This document shows positions 43,086 to 55,024 of a DNA stretch of 59,090 bases, one piece after another. Source of the stretch: Eremomyces bilateralis CBS 781.70 (lineage: Eukaryota > Ascomycota > Dothideomycetes > Eremomycetales > Eremomycetaceae); the NCBI RefSeq assembly GCF_010015585.1, contig NW_022985084.1:474735-533824 (forward strand). The letters run 5' to 3'. The notes beneath the pieces are model-generated. The model ran no database searches, was not told the origin of the DNA, and saw only the letters and a program-made list of their open reading frames with translations. The first letter of the stretch is position 1. Every line of letters begins with the position of its first letter. Both the position numbers and the translations under genes were made by a program.

Positions 43086-45359
43086 TCATGGGTTGGAGGT
43101 GTTCAATATCCTCCCAAGAAGCAATGCCTCAACATTGTCGCCTTTCTTTAACACCCCACTCCCAGCTGGCAAGCAAAGAAACGCGTTGGCACCTTTGAAA
43201 CTCCCGATCTTGGAACTTCTCTGACCGCCGGTACTCACAGCGCGAAGAAGGCCATCACTTTCAGCAAAGACGATGCCACGACAGTACTCCGGCCTGGTGG
43301 GGTCCATCTTAACTTCTTCATCCAGCCGGACATTGACTCTTGGAAGACCAAGAGGATGGATGCCACTTGCGTGATGTAGAGAGGGTAGAACAAAGAGGTT
43401 AAATGCGACCACCGCACTAGCAGGGTTACCAGGGAGTGAGAATATGACTTTTCTGACTCGTTCCCCGTCGTCCCCCTTGACCGTGACGGTCGCAAAAGTC
43501 GTTGGTTTGCCAGGTTTCATGTTCACGCGACCAAAATGAATGGTTCCGCCCAAGGAGCGTTCAATGGTAGGTTTTAGAAGATCGAGTTCGCCCATGGACA
43601 CTCCCCCAGTTGTGATCAAGACATCACATTGGCGAAGAGCCAGCCGTAGATTTTCTTCTAGGGCATGGATCCTGGATATTGAGTTAGTTGAGGCTTAAAC
43701 ATGAATGAATAGGAGGCGTACTTGTCGGACACAATGCCCAAGTCCACCGCCTCGAATCCGTTGGCCTTGACAGATGTTAGAAGTATCGGGCGATTCGTAT
43801 CTCGAACCTCGCCTAGCTCCAGCTGTCTCGCTTCGTCAAAGTCAATGATTTCGTCTCCTGTGCTCATCACACCAACGATGGGCTTTCTGTAAACCTCGAC
43901 CTCCTTCGCTCCAACCGAAACAAGTAGTCCAAACTCCCCACCGACCATACTGATTTGTTCTCCAGATTTCAGGATAGTAGATCCCTGGCTCACGTCGCTA
44001 CCAACTTCTCGAACATTCTCTCCTTTCTTGATTTCATCTGTCAATATTTCCACGTCTTTCTCTTCTTTGCCATCGTCTGTAACAGCGGCTACGGCCGTGT
44101 CTTCTACCATCACGACTGCGTCTGCACCGGATGGAAGAGGGGCCCCTGTCGTGATCCTTGCTATTTCACCTTCGTTCAGGACCCGACCCTGCCCCTTTGC
44201 AGCATGAGAGACGAGCGCAACCGGGTACGTTCCTGTGGAGAACTTGGGTTGACCTTTGGGAAAACGCACGGCATAGCCGTCAACAATACTTGCTCGAAAT
44301 GCAGGAACGGGCTCATTCGATTGAATGTCTGATGCAAGGACGTGACCGAGGATTGATGGGTCGACTGCGCGTATTGTCTTCACTGGAGGCGGAGTGTGTT
44401 CCGCTACTAAGGCGAGGGCATCTGGAACTGATAGCATCGGGTATGGCGATGATCGAGCTCGCCTTGTCGGACCTGCTGAAGGGTCATTTGACGTAGGTCG
44501 ATCTTTTGGGTTTGTATGTGCTCTGGGGCCATGGTGGCCATGATGGTGGTGACCATGATGATGGCAGTGAGATGGTTCTAGCAAATATAAGTGGTCATGA
44601 CTGGCGTGACGGAATTGAAATGGTATACGTTCGGATGAGCCCTTGGTCTCGGGCAACCTGACGCCTGCATCTTTCTCTAATTTCTCAATTCCTCCCGCAT
44701 GAAGCGATCTTGAATCTTCCCCTTGTGCCTGGATGCACGCATGAGGCAGGAGTTTGAGGACCGCTTCGAGGTTTTCTTTGGCCCCTTTTGGCGATCCTGG
44801 AACAGACAGGATGATGGTTTTGTTTCGGACTCCTGCCACGGGCCTTGACATCATTGCAACTTTCATCTGTTAGTGACCTGATTTCTCTAGGGTATGACCT
44901 GATCTTACACGGCGTAATAGCTAAGGAGGACGATAGCATTCCATGGCTGAAGAAACGAGTCATTATCTGTGGTCCAAACCAGGACTCCTATCCAAACTCA
45001 CACTAATCCTGGAGCATGCTTATGAATAAGAAAGCTCAACGCCTGCGGTATGTCAATTATCATGCAATTCGAGGTCTAGTAACACGAACCTCAGGAGTTT
45101 GATCTTTCAAAGCAAATCCAGTCCCGCCGCTTGTCACCACCAAATTCATTACAACTTCTCCATCGGTCCAAAGCCTTACGGCTCGTTGTATCTCAAGGAC
45201 ATTGTCCGGTACGATCAAAGTTTCGGCAATATCCCATTGTGATGAAACACTACGGAAGAGCTCCTTCAAAAGTGGAATAGTTCGGTCGGTTGATGGGTCC
45301 TTCGTAGCTGTGTCGGACACGATTAATATCCCCGCTCGCAATTTATTGCGGTCAGCCAT
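43086..45359 (-). CDS. cnxE: Molybdenum cofactor synthesis protein CnxE (gephyrin-like MogA-MoeA fusion)
   Basis: Five exons on the minus strand: 45359-45090, 45042-45002, 44946-44909, 44859-43722 and 43671-43086, 690 residues. Two very small exons (41 and 38 nt) are needed to restore [20 protein letters not shown], the MogA active region. The N-terminal MogA domain ([47 protein letters not shown]) adenylylates molybdopterin. The C-terminal MoeA domain ([71 protein letters not shown]) inserts molybdate. The order is as in gephyrin. The linker at about 213-232 is histidine-rich ([17 protein letters not shown]). The product serves nitrate reductase and other Mo enzymes. Confidence 0.92.
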
Positions 45360-45845
45360 TTCCTCCGTAGAAAATGATCAATAGTGGCAATTGTAGAATT
45401 GTGAAGCTTGATGTTTCTTTCGTTCTGGGAATAACTAGAGGAGTGCGGTACCATATGGAAGTAGAGTTATGGCCCGGAAGCTCTGGCCATCGTGCTTAAA
45501 GCTTCAAGCTTACGACACGACGCCACGAGCCCACGAAGATGCAAGTCCGTAACACACAACAATACTGGAGAAATGAATATAAAGTTTACATTAAGTGTAC
45601 ATGCCATATCCGCTACCGCTTTCATGTCCAGATCCACCGTGACTGCTAAGTCCGAAGAACGCCGTGCAAGCACAATGCCTCAATGTCATCCCTAAACGCA
45701 ATCTACATGATCCGAGGATGTCTGTCACGACCATGAGTCTCGATATTCGAGTATTCCCTGGCGTCCTAAGCTTCATAACATCCGCTTGAATATTCTTGAG
45801 CTCTCTGGCCAATGTAACCGATGATATGCCCACAGTTGGCATACT
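45360..45845. other. Intergenic
   Basis: About 490 bp between the cnxE start and the VMA16 stop, both on the minus strand. It presumably holds the cnxE promoter. Nothing else recognised. Confidence 0.4.
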
Positions 45846-46642
45846 TCATTTGAAGTCAGCAGCCTTTCCTGACACCAGCAGCCCAATGATCAACCCGAAG
45901 AGTCCGAGGACCGAGCTGAAGATTTCGATGACGAGGATTTTGACAAAACTGCAGTACCATTAGCATATATCTTGCCATATTTCAAGTGGTACTAACAGTG
46001 TTGGATCCGCAGCATCTGCAAGAGCCGCACTACTTCCGTTGATGCCGACAGACACGCCGCAAACGAGATTACAGGCTCCAACTGTTATGCCACTCCAGAA
46101 TAGAGCGTATCCCGTATAGTAGTTCGATGCTGAATAGAGAGCATCGCCGGAGACAGGTGTGAGTTTCGCTGAGAAGACGATTGACATGATGACGCCGTAG
46201 ATGGCCACGACTTCACAAAAGATGATGGATATCAGATTCTTTGTTCGTATTCGAGGTGCCTTGACACCGCCGCCGAGGATAGATGAGCCGGTAATGAAGA
46301 TTCCCCTAAGGACAAGTTTTAGTTGGAGTTCATCAAAGGGTTGGACAATGTTCGTACCATGCGGCACCAACAACTGACAGGCCAATACAAAGCCCTATGC
46401 CCATATCCGCCCATGCATAAGGAGATACGCTCTCGAGAAATCGTCCGACCTAGATTCGTTATGAGGAAAGGCCTGCTAGTATCGAGGTGATCGTCTTACA
46501 TTGAAATGCTCTCCCTCACCCTGGAATAGCATGTCTGAATGGGATGTTAGGCAACATTGAATCGGGATGGGGATGATCACTTACACAGGCCAATCACACC
46601 AAGTGTAACGCCGACACCACCGACACCCCATTTGAGTGACAT
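45846..46642 (-). CDS. VMA16: V-type ATPase proteolipid subunit c'' (Vma16)
   Basis: Five exons on the minus strand: 46642-46585, 46534-46500, 46449-46358, 46305-45997 and 45948-45846, 198 residues, introns 48-52 nt. The order of membrane segments matches yeast Vma16 (213 residues): [75 protein letters not shown] with the proton-carrying Glu near 93, [20 protein letters not shown] and [20 protein letters not shown]. The c'' subunit is part of the membrane ring that pumps protons into the vacuole. ATG 46642 aligns with the yeast N-terminus. The frame stays open upstream for about 92 codons without an ATG. Confidence 0.92.
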
Positions 46643-47057
46643 TGTAAGGACGATGAATATCGATCCTTTACGAGGGAATTGCGAGCTTGGAGAAGCATAA
46701 ACCGTGCTGTTGTCCGGATTGATCTTGGAGTCCGGCGGAGTTGGTGATGGCCATGGTGGAAGCTCATTCACGATCAACAGGGATGGGAGCTGGCACGTGA
46801 TATTGTGATCAGACACATCGAGCACAGCCACAGAGACTTCCGCGCCACACATCCCACCTGACGCCACACCTGTCCCGACCGCCGACTTCACTTCAACTAG
46901 AGGAGGTGAGGAGTTAACCACCTTTCATCTAACACTCACTTCCACAACAAGTGCATCCCCTCGCGCTCGAAGCAGGATATCGTTGATATCACCTCCATCA
47001 TTTGACCCTGCGGGTCCGCTTACTCGCCCGTGTTATCCCTCAGTACCCTCGTCCAAG
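46643..47057. promoter_or_regulatory. Bidirectional promoter region, VMA16 / TOA2
   Basis: 415 bp separate the divergent starts of VMA16 (-) and TOA2 (+), so both promoters and leaders must lie here or in upstream noncoding exons. The minus-strand frame in phase with VMA16 is open across most of this region. Confidence 0.5.
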
Positions 47058-47503
47058 ATGGCGGCTCAACCAAAGAATGAGAACTTCTATGAGCTATATC
47101 GTGTTTCGAGGTTTGTAATCAACTATCACCAAATGAAACACCCTCTTACAGGATATCTGGTAGCATCGGCACGACCCTCGCAGATACCATTGACGACATG
47201 ATCACTCTGAACAAGCTCGAACCTCAGATTGCCATGCGACTTCTTGCGACTTTTGATCGAGTCATCGCCGACGTGCTGTCCTCCCAGGTCAAGTCGCGAA
47301 TGAGTTTCAAGGTGTGTACCATACTCAATGCCACCTGGAATCGATTCTGACCCGTATAGGGCAATCTCGACACCTACCGATTCTGCGACGAAGTCTGGAC
47401 CTTCGTTCTCAAAGATGTCAAGTTCAAGATGGACAATCAATCCCCGCTTGAGGCTAGCCGGATCAAGATTGTTTCCATGAACAGTAAGCCTGGTGGAACA
47501 TGA
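47058..47503 (+). CDS. TOA2: Transcription initiation factor IIA small subunit (Toa2)
   Basis: Exons 47058-47110, 47164-47311 and 47360-47503 give 114 residues. Family blocks are [59 protein letters not shown] and [11 protein letters not shown], covering the helical and beta-barrel parts that hold TFIIA to TBP on DNA. Exon 2 could also start 12 nt earlier, at 47152, which would replace one Ser by Arg-Ile-Ser-Gly-Ser in frame. The later acceptor is preferred because the family has YR.S(S/T)IG. A GTAAGC near the end could serve as a donor, but the frame already ends where the family ends. Confidence 0.9.
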
Positions 47504-48399
47504 TATGGAATCTTGTGCCATCTAGTACGATGCCTGGAGCATTGGACAACCCATCACTTGTCACGGCCCTGTTATCTTATTAAACCCGGTGCCATCCTTC
47601 CCTTCTCACCTTGATCGATATGGATCATTGCCCGACCGATTTATGACCATCACTGGAGTTGCATGATGTGGAGTTAGGATGATATCTTTCTCACAGCACT
47701 TATGTGTATAGGCAAGCTACACAGGGATCGATATGGCGAGGACGATCAGGGCATCCAAGAGGTTGTTGCTGAAGCCGAAAGCCAACGAAGGCGGAAAAAG
47801 CGGAAAACAAATCATCACCTGAGCAATGGGATTTCTGCATCTACATCTACACGTACACCCGCGATGATCGATACACATGCTGCCAACAATATCCCGGTCA
47901 AGCCTGACCTCACATCCCCTTCCAATCAACAATCCTGGCATTCTCCATGGGCAGCATGGGCGCAGCGGCTGTAAAGGAGTTTGAATTATACACCGTCGAT
48001 GTGGGTGGCGGCTTCGATTTCAGCAGTCTGACCATACCCACCTAGTCTGCTTGAGACTTTCAGAGACGGCAGATATGTCATGAATGTGGATTCTCGGGAC
48101 ACAGGCCGAAGGGAAAGGGCATATGGATGGAGCAATCAAACAGAATACGTCATCAAATTGAATCCAATCATTCCGTTCAATCAAATAGTCTGACCAAGTT
48201 CATCTTTCTCATTATTGACATCGCTTGGCTGCTCTGCTCGCCATGGCCAGTAAACAATCCGAATCTAAAACAAATCCATTGGGGTATCATTTTTGCTGTC
48301 TATTCAACAACGTTTCCCCCATGCCAAATTGGTGACGCCACGCTTCCAAAGCACAATGCAGATATTTCAGTCCGAGGTTAACAATGCTTGGTGCTACCG
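47504..48399. other. Intergenic, convergent gene ends
   Basis: About 900 bp between the stops of TOA2 (+) and RPC37 (-). A 90-codon ATG frame at 47702-47974 contains a basic run RRRKKRK but has no homologue I recognise and is not called. Nothing else seen. Confidence 0.4.
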
Positions 48400-49373
48400 C
48401 TATACCTTGCTCATGCTGATAGCCTCCAGGTATTGCTCTCGAGTCATGGAAGCATGGAGTGCTTCGCTTTTGCTTGAAGATTCGATGACTGTGGATTCCT
48501 GATACGCATTCGCAGTCTCCTCGCTCTCCTCATCATGGAGGATGAGATCTTGCCAATCTTCCTCTTGTGCACGCTGGAGAAGCGCCTTGGAATTGGCGGA
48601 GTTGAACGGGTCATTATCCTCGTCGGTAGATTTCATAACTTGTTGCACGGCACGCGGTTGCTGTTGCTGACGAGGCTCATCGGCTTCGCGTTCTCGGCGA
48701 CGATGGAGGTTTTCCATTCTTTGCTTTGCGTCAAGGTGGTGGAATTGTGGTCTCATCTGGATGATGCCGGACACGGGCGTAAGATGCAGTTCCCCTGTAA
48801 GAATTAGCCCGAGATCGACCGTGGGAAACATCGGGGTTTCTTACGTCCTTGAACATTCCCAAGCATGTAGTGAGGCATTCCTAGATCCTGCTTCAAGATC
48901 TGACCCCCAACCACCATCTTGTTCATCACCTCACCACGGGCCTCCGATGTAGCAAAACGCTCCAACCGGTCCATGATCAATGTTTCACGGTCTTCACCAT
49001 CGGCTTCTTTGTGGACCACGGCCCCTGTGCCTTTACTTCCGAGGCCGGAGGATGGTCCGAATGATGCGAAACCCTCCTCTTTCGACTCGTGAACTGCATG
49101 ACCCCATCTCACACCTTTCTCGCGATCGAAGTTGGAGTGGGTACCCACGGAGAGGTCAATTTCTATGAATCCAGACTTCGGCTTGACTCTTATGGCTAGA
49201 GGTTGCTGGTTCGTGACATCGTAAGGTTTTTCTTTGGGTCGATTCGGATATTGTAGCATGTAGATGTTACTCGATGTCGAGACGGTTGGTTTGATGAAGA
49301 TGTCATATTCTGCAACGACTGGATCCTCATCTTCGATATTCGACCCCTCGATTGGGTCCTCTGGTACTGCCAT
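48400..49373 (-). CDS. RPC37: RNA polymerase III subunit Rpc37 (RPC5/Sin-like)
   Basis: Two exons on the minus strand, 49373-48845 and 48794-48400, 307 residues. The start MAVPEDPIEGS precedes DEDPVVAEYDIFIKP, IYMLQYPNRPKEKPYD, IEIDLSVGTHSNFDREKGVR and WGHAVH, the RPC5/Sin-type dimerisation domain that pairs with Rpc53. Exon 2 opens with ELHLTPVSGIIQMRPQFHHL, the conserved strand after QGR. Rpc37-Rpc53 acts in open complex formation and in termination and reinitiation at tRNA and 5S genes. The C-terminal third is acidic and glutamine-rich. The frame is open to 49490, but the ATG at 49373 opens the acidic family N-terminus. Confidence 0.88.
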
Positions 49374-49728
49374 TGCTGTTATCGAAACAATCCAAAGATG
49401 CAAATATATTGGTGTTGTGTAAGTGTGGTGAAGGTCAATGTAAAATGGAAATTCTTCGAGCCCCGCTGAAAGATCCATGCCCTCCTCCATGTTTGATAAT
49501 ATCGCGAGGGTCCAGAGCTACGACTAACTTCATTCGCCTGCGTCATCCAAAAGCTGCGACTAATTCCCATCGCACGAACCTATTGCATATCTCCCTTCAG
49601 ACTCTTCGACGGAAATTTGATTTGAGGCAACCCCATCGTCAAATTGGACAGCTGGTCGCTCATGGAATAGGGCCGCAGCCTGACTTCCGACCGCTCCGGA
49701 CCTCTCCCCACAAGGGATCTTCCTCACC
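49374..49728. promoter_or_regulatory. Bidirectional promoter region, RPC37 / DDB1
   Basis: 355 bp lie between the divergent starts of RPC37 (-) and the DDB1 gene (+). Both promoters must be here. No specific site was recognised. Confidence 0.45.
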
Positions 49729-52700
49729 ATGGCATATATTGCTCCAATACACAGGCCGAGCAGCGTGAGACATGCTCTGAAGTTGAACTTTATTGATCCA
49801 GAAGAGGAAGTTCTGGTTGTCGCGTATGGAGCCTATGTCCGCATGCTTATAATAGTTCCTGACGGGAGGTAGCAAGTCGAACCGACTCGAGTTTCATTCC
49901 ATCTCCGAAGATGGCCTCTCCCTACGGCATTCGAGTTCTCTATACGGCCGTGTACGAATGCTACAGAAGATTCGACCGCCGACATCCACCACCGATCACC
50001 TTTTCGTAGGCACCGATAGGTACATGTACTTTGTGCTGTCATGGAATGCAGAGACACAGCAGCTTCAAACCGAAAAGAGCTTTGAGGATCTAGCAGAGAA
50101 GGGAGCTCGTGATAGTCAGTTTGGCGATCGATGTCATATCAACCCGAGCGGAGAATTTATGACATTGGAGCTGTACGAAGGCATGATCACCGTCTTGCCC
50201 ATCGTACCACCGAAGAAGGGCATTGCCGAATCCGAAATCGGGACGCTCGGTGAAGCAATACAATGCAGAATACCGGAAATGAGCGTTTGTTCGTCAACAT
50301 TTCTATATACTGCACGACAGGGTCCGAAAAATCCACCGAAACTCGCCATGCTCTACGAAGACCTGCAAGAGGACCGTAAGGTCGTGGTCAAGAACCTATG
50401 GTATACACCCGCCTTGGGTAGAGACGACGTGGGGTCGGTCGAATGCAACTTTGGAGATAATGAGGCGCAACCGGCTCATTATTACGATCGAGTGGAGAGT
50501 AGACCCCGGGTGGAACCACAATCCAGTCACCTTCTACCGGTTTCCCTTCCCCCCTATGGGATGCTGGTGCTCGGGCAGGCTTCCATCACCTGGATCAACG
50601 ATACGAACATGCACTCCGAAACCGAACCTTTAGTGGAACCGACCATATGGCTCAGCTGGGAGCAAATCGATTCACAACGCTATATTTTGGCAGACGAGTA
50701 TGGGCGAATGTACATGCTCATGCTCCTGGTACAATCCGACTCGATTTCCTGGAAGTTGGAGAAGATTGGTCAAACCAGCCGAGCATCCACTTTGGTGTAT
50801 CTCGACTCTGGTTTATTGTTCATCGGATCGCACGAAGGCGACTCTCAAGTGATCCAGATTCTAGAAGGATCCATCCAGGTGGTCCAAACCTTTGCCAATA
50901 TCGCCCCGGTTCTCGATTTCCAGATTATGGATCTAGGGAACCGTGCCGAAGGTCAGATGAACGAATTCTCCTCTGGTCAAGCACGTCTTGTGGCTGGAAG
51001 TGGTGCATGGAATGGTGGGAAGCTCTGCAGTGTTCGAAGTGGAGTCGGGATGGAAGATCTTGCCGTCCTCCCGGATGTTGATCAGCCCACCGCCGTCTTT
51101 GCACTCAAATCTAAGCTTGGAGAGTATGTGGATACCCTCCTAATCACTTACTTGACGGAGAGCCGCGTGTTCTTTTTCGAGGATGATGGGGAAGTCAGTG
51201 AAGGAGACGATTTCAAGGGCCTTGAGCTTTCTACCGCCACCCTCCTTGCTCGAAATGTCGGTGACCGGATTATACAAGTCACGAACGACTCCATCCGGAT
51301 CAACGATATTGATAGTGGTATGGTCACCTCGACATGGGCTCCTCCGGAGAATAAAAAGATCATTGCTACCTCGGCCAACGATACTCACATTGCCGTCTCG
51401 GTATCGGGAACCACTCTCTATATTTTTTCCATCGACACGCTCTCCATCCAGAGTCAGAAAGAATTCCCTCCCGAGTCACAGATTGCGTGCCTATCTCTCT
51501 CTCCTCTCCTTCCTGACATTATTTGTCTTGGGTTCTGGGGAACTGGGTGCCTATCAATCCTTCGGACGAGAGATCTATCCCCTGTGAAAGTCATCCCTCT
51601 AGAAGATCGAGTCGTGGATACTTCTCCGATTCCACGATCCGTGCTCATTGCGAAACTTGGACCGTCTCATGACCCGACGCTCTTTGTGTCCTTGAGCTCC
51701 GGTTTGGTCATTTCGTATTCCATTTCCATCGTATGCGATTTCACAAATCGAAAGTCCGTCATACTCGGTACTCAAGCAGCGTCTTTTACTTCAATCCAAA
51801 GACGATTACGAGGGGAGTCGTCAGTTGAAAGCGTGTTCGCATTGGCAGATCAGCCTTCCCTTATCTATGCAGAGTTGGATGAAAGTTCGAGGCAGTCCGA
51901 ACCCCGACTTATATTCAGTGCAGTCACAGCATCCACTGCGAGCGCGATCACTCCGTTTAATTGCGCGGCATATCCTTCCGCTGTTGCCATCGCGACCGAT
52001 GGAGAAGTTCGGATTTCTCTTGTTGAATCATCACGATCAACCCATGTGCAATCACTTCGAATTTCCGAAACCGTTCGTCGGGTCGGTTATTGTTCGGATC
52101 GAAGGCTATTCGCCATTGGCATCATTGGTCGACAGATCGTGGAGAATGTCGAAGAGATGAGCAGTCGAATCGCTCTTGTCGATGATTCCCTATTCAATGA
52201 GCTCGACTCGTTCAAACTTAAGGGCGAGGAACTGGTCGAATCCGTGACATGGGCGACCCTTCCGGACGGAGGATCTGGAGAACAAGAGTTCTGCTTCGTC
52301 GGGACTAGCTTCCTTGAGAATGATCCCAACAATGAAGATTCTCGTGGAAGAATCATTGTCTTGGAATGTACACAGGATCGAGTCTTCAAAAAGGTCGCCG
52401 AAGTAGCACTGCGAGCACCATGCCGATGTCTAGTCGCCTGGCATAACGGGGTAGCAGCTGGTCTACTCAAGGCGGTGACTCTCTTCAATCTTCAATATAG
52501 CAGCGAAGGTCGACCGAAGCTTGTGAAACAGGCAAGTTACCGTACTGCAACTGCTCCTATAGATATGGCCGTCCATAATCGATCCGGAAAATTGGTTGTT
52601 GCCGATTTGATGAAATCCATTGCTGTCCTCCAGTTCATTCCAGGAAGGGTTGGCATGCCGGATCGACTCGAAGAAATCGCGAGACATGATCAGACTTTGT

Positions 52701-53270
52701 GGAGTACTGCCGTTGCTGCTGTGGGAGAGAATCATTGGCTAGAGGCTGATGCAGAAGGAAATCTGTTCCTCTTGGAACGGGATCCAGCCACTGAATTGGA
52801 GCTGGAGATGAAGAAGATCCGTATCAGCGCAGAGATTCGACTGGGTGAGATGGTGAATAAGATCCGATCGATTGATATTGGTGAAAGGGGGGGCGTGGTG
52901 GTGCCAAAAGCTTTTGCAGCGACGGTAAGTTTATTGGAGATGTAGAAATGATGGCACTAATCCTTGACAGGCGGACGGTTCCATCTACCTCCTCGCCCTG
53001 ATTCAGCCCAGTATGCAAAACCTTTTGATGCAGCTTCAGGACAATCTTGCAGAGCTGGTGAAGAGTCCAGGATATGTTCCTTTCATGCGATATCGAGCAG
53101 TGAAGACTCAAGTGAGAGAGGAGGAGAGGCCCATGAGGTTTGTTGATGGCGATATGATTGAGCGGTTCATGGATTGCTCTAAAGAGATCCAACAGAAGGC
53201 AATTCAAGGCCTTTCTGTTGATGTCGAGACAGTGCAGGCCATTATAGAGACATTGAGGAGGCTGCACTAG
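49729..53270 (+). CDS. ddb1: DNA damage-binding protein 1 (DDB1), Cul4 adaptor
   Basis: Exons 49729-49823, 49873-52924 and 52971-53270 give 1148 residues, close to human DDB1 (1140). The first exon (MAYIAPIHRPSSVRHALKLN, then EEEVLVVA) joins SNRLEFHSISEDGLSLRHS and YGRVRMLQKIRP, the usual start of the first beta-propeller. Further blocks are FMTLELYEGMITVLPIV, SRVFFFEDDGEVSEGDD, the WATLP segment of the third propeller and, in the last exon, ADGSIYLLALIQPSMQNLLM and VDGDMIERFMDCSKEIQQKA, the family C-terminal helical domain. DDB1 links Cul4-Rbx1 to substrate receptors in UV repair and, in filamentous fungi, heterochromatin formation. No frame breaks are seen. Confidence 0.93.
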
Positions 53271-53945
53271 TCGGTCGACTTGTCAGTCTTCATCTAGACC
53301 TACACGATAAGAAGAATATTTTCCAGATCAGATGTCTGTTTTCATGATCCCTTCATACGTGAATGGCTCTTCTCATCTTCTGAGTCTTAATCCATTTGGC
53401 ATTCTTTTCTTGACACCCTATGACCCGGAAGTCCTCCGACATGCTCTACCTTTACCATTGGACTCTGGCCGTTGGGATCTGGCCAAGATTTGAAGTTTGG
53501 TTATCGCATCATGTTACAGGATGAATCAAAAGTCTCGACCCAAGTATACATCTTGTGGCGAGCCCCAGCATTCGTTTGCAGGAAATGAGTAACTGACCAC
53601 CTCACTGAACACATGGTCCGTCCTGATGATACCGGAGTAGTACGTAGTCGACTTAGTGAATTGCGTTCTCTGTATATGAACGATACCACTGGAGGTTTAA
53701 ATATTTAAGAACCATAAATACCGTTGACGAAAACTAGAAAACCCTGAGTTCGTGAATTATTCTTGATCCAATATGGTACTTTGTTGTTCGGGTAACATAG
53801 AAATTTGAATCCCTGTGAACTCACGATCATTGACCAAGCACATCCCAGTTCCTTGCTCGCTTGGTCATAATGACTCGCATTGATTTCCCAACCTCTATCA
53901 GGTGATAACTTTTTTAAACTCGCTTCCTTTGCACAGAAATCGTTG
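53271..53945. other. Intergenic
   Basis: About 675 bp between the DDB1 stop and the ribose-5-phosphate isomerase start, same strand. It presumably holds the latter's promoter. Nothing else recognised. Confidence 0.4.
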
Positions 53946-55024
53946 ATGAGTCTGCCGAAATATACGACCAATTTCCCAAGAGCGCTGTGCTTTAATAAAC
54001 CACTTCTAAGGCGTCCCTATCTCGTTCTCAGAGCCCCGCCATTCCGTTCGACACGCCGCATCTCAACTTCGAAACCTCCGATGGCGGCTGCAGCTGTTTC
54101 TGCTGTTGAGCAGGCGAAGCGGTTGGCTGCCGTTCAAGCCGTTTCTGAACACTTCTCTACCAATTTCAAATATGTTGGAATAGGCTCCGGAAGTACGGTC
54201 AAATACGTCGTCGAAGCAATCGCTGCATCACTTGCTAAAGCCTTCCCGGCCGCGTCGACACGGCCTTCCGATACACGGAGCACAAGCGCTACGAGCGCAT
54301 ACGATATTCAATTCGTTCCCACTGGATATCAGAGCAGACAAAGCATCCTCGATTGCGGATTGACCCCTCTCCTCTTCGATCATCTACCGAACGACGTCAT
54401 CCTAGACGTTGCCTTTGACGGTGCTGATGAGGTGGATGATGACTTGAATTGCATAAAGGGTGGAGGGGCATGCTTGTTTCAGGAGAAGTTGGTGATAGAG
54501 AAAGCAAAGAAGTTCGTCTGTGTCGCAGGTATGAACCCATGGTGGAATTTCCGCCAATTGCTAATTGTGGTCTAGATTATCGCAAGGCTCAGAGCAGGCT
54601 CTTGACCGTCTGGCCTTCAATCCCAATCGAGGTCGCTCCAATTGCTTCCCACATTGTCTTGATGGCGTTGGAAAACCTGGGTTCAGTAAAGCCTGCTGTT
54701 CGAGCCGGAGTCCCGGCGAAGTCAGGACCACTCAGGACCGATCAGGCTTTCTATATCATCGACGCTCCTTTCCCCACCCTGCTACTTCGGTCCGATATCC
54801 AGGGACCAGATGATGGGAATGGGAAGAATGGACGATGGGAGGTTTCAAGATTGTCAGAAGCGATCAAGAACATCACGGGTGTCCTAGAGGTCGGCATTTT
54901 CAGCGGATATGACGGTTACGAGACGGAGAAACTTGGCCTAGGGAAAGGCGGTCAGAAACCTGTTGCGGTATATTTTGGCATGCAAGATGGGACCGTCACC
55001 ATCCGAATGTCAAAGAACAGGTAG
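53946..55024 (+). CDS. RKI1: Ribose-5-phosphate isomerase, with N-terminal extension
   Basis: Exons 53946-54528 and 54576-55024 (47-nt intron) give 343 residues from ATG 53946, or 298 from ATG 54081. It interconverts ribose-5-phosphate and ribulose-5-phosphate in the pentose phosphate pathway. RpiA family motifs are [53 protein letters not shown] and [12 protein letters not shown] and KGGG carry the catalytic Asp and Lys. The 45 residues between the two starts are rich in Arg and hydroxylated residues ([20 protein letters not shown]) with no acidic residue, resembling a mitochondrial presequence. Such an extension is unusual for this cytosolic enzyme. A low-complexity Ser/Thr/Ala insert lies near residues 105-120. 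Confidence 0.9.

Noticed and set aside
47702-47974. 90-codon ATG frame with RRRKKRK
   Set aside because: No homologue recognised, short, in a convergent intergenic region; the basic run alone is weak evidence.
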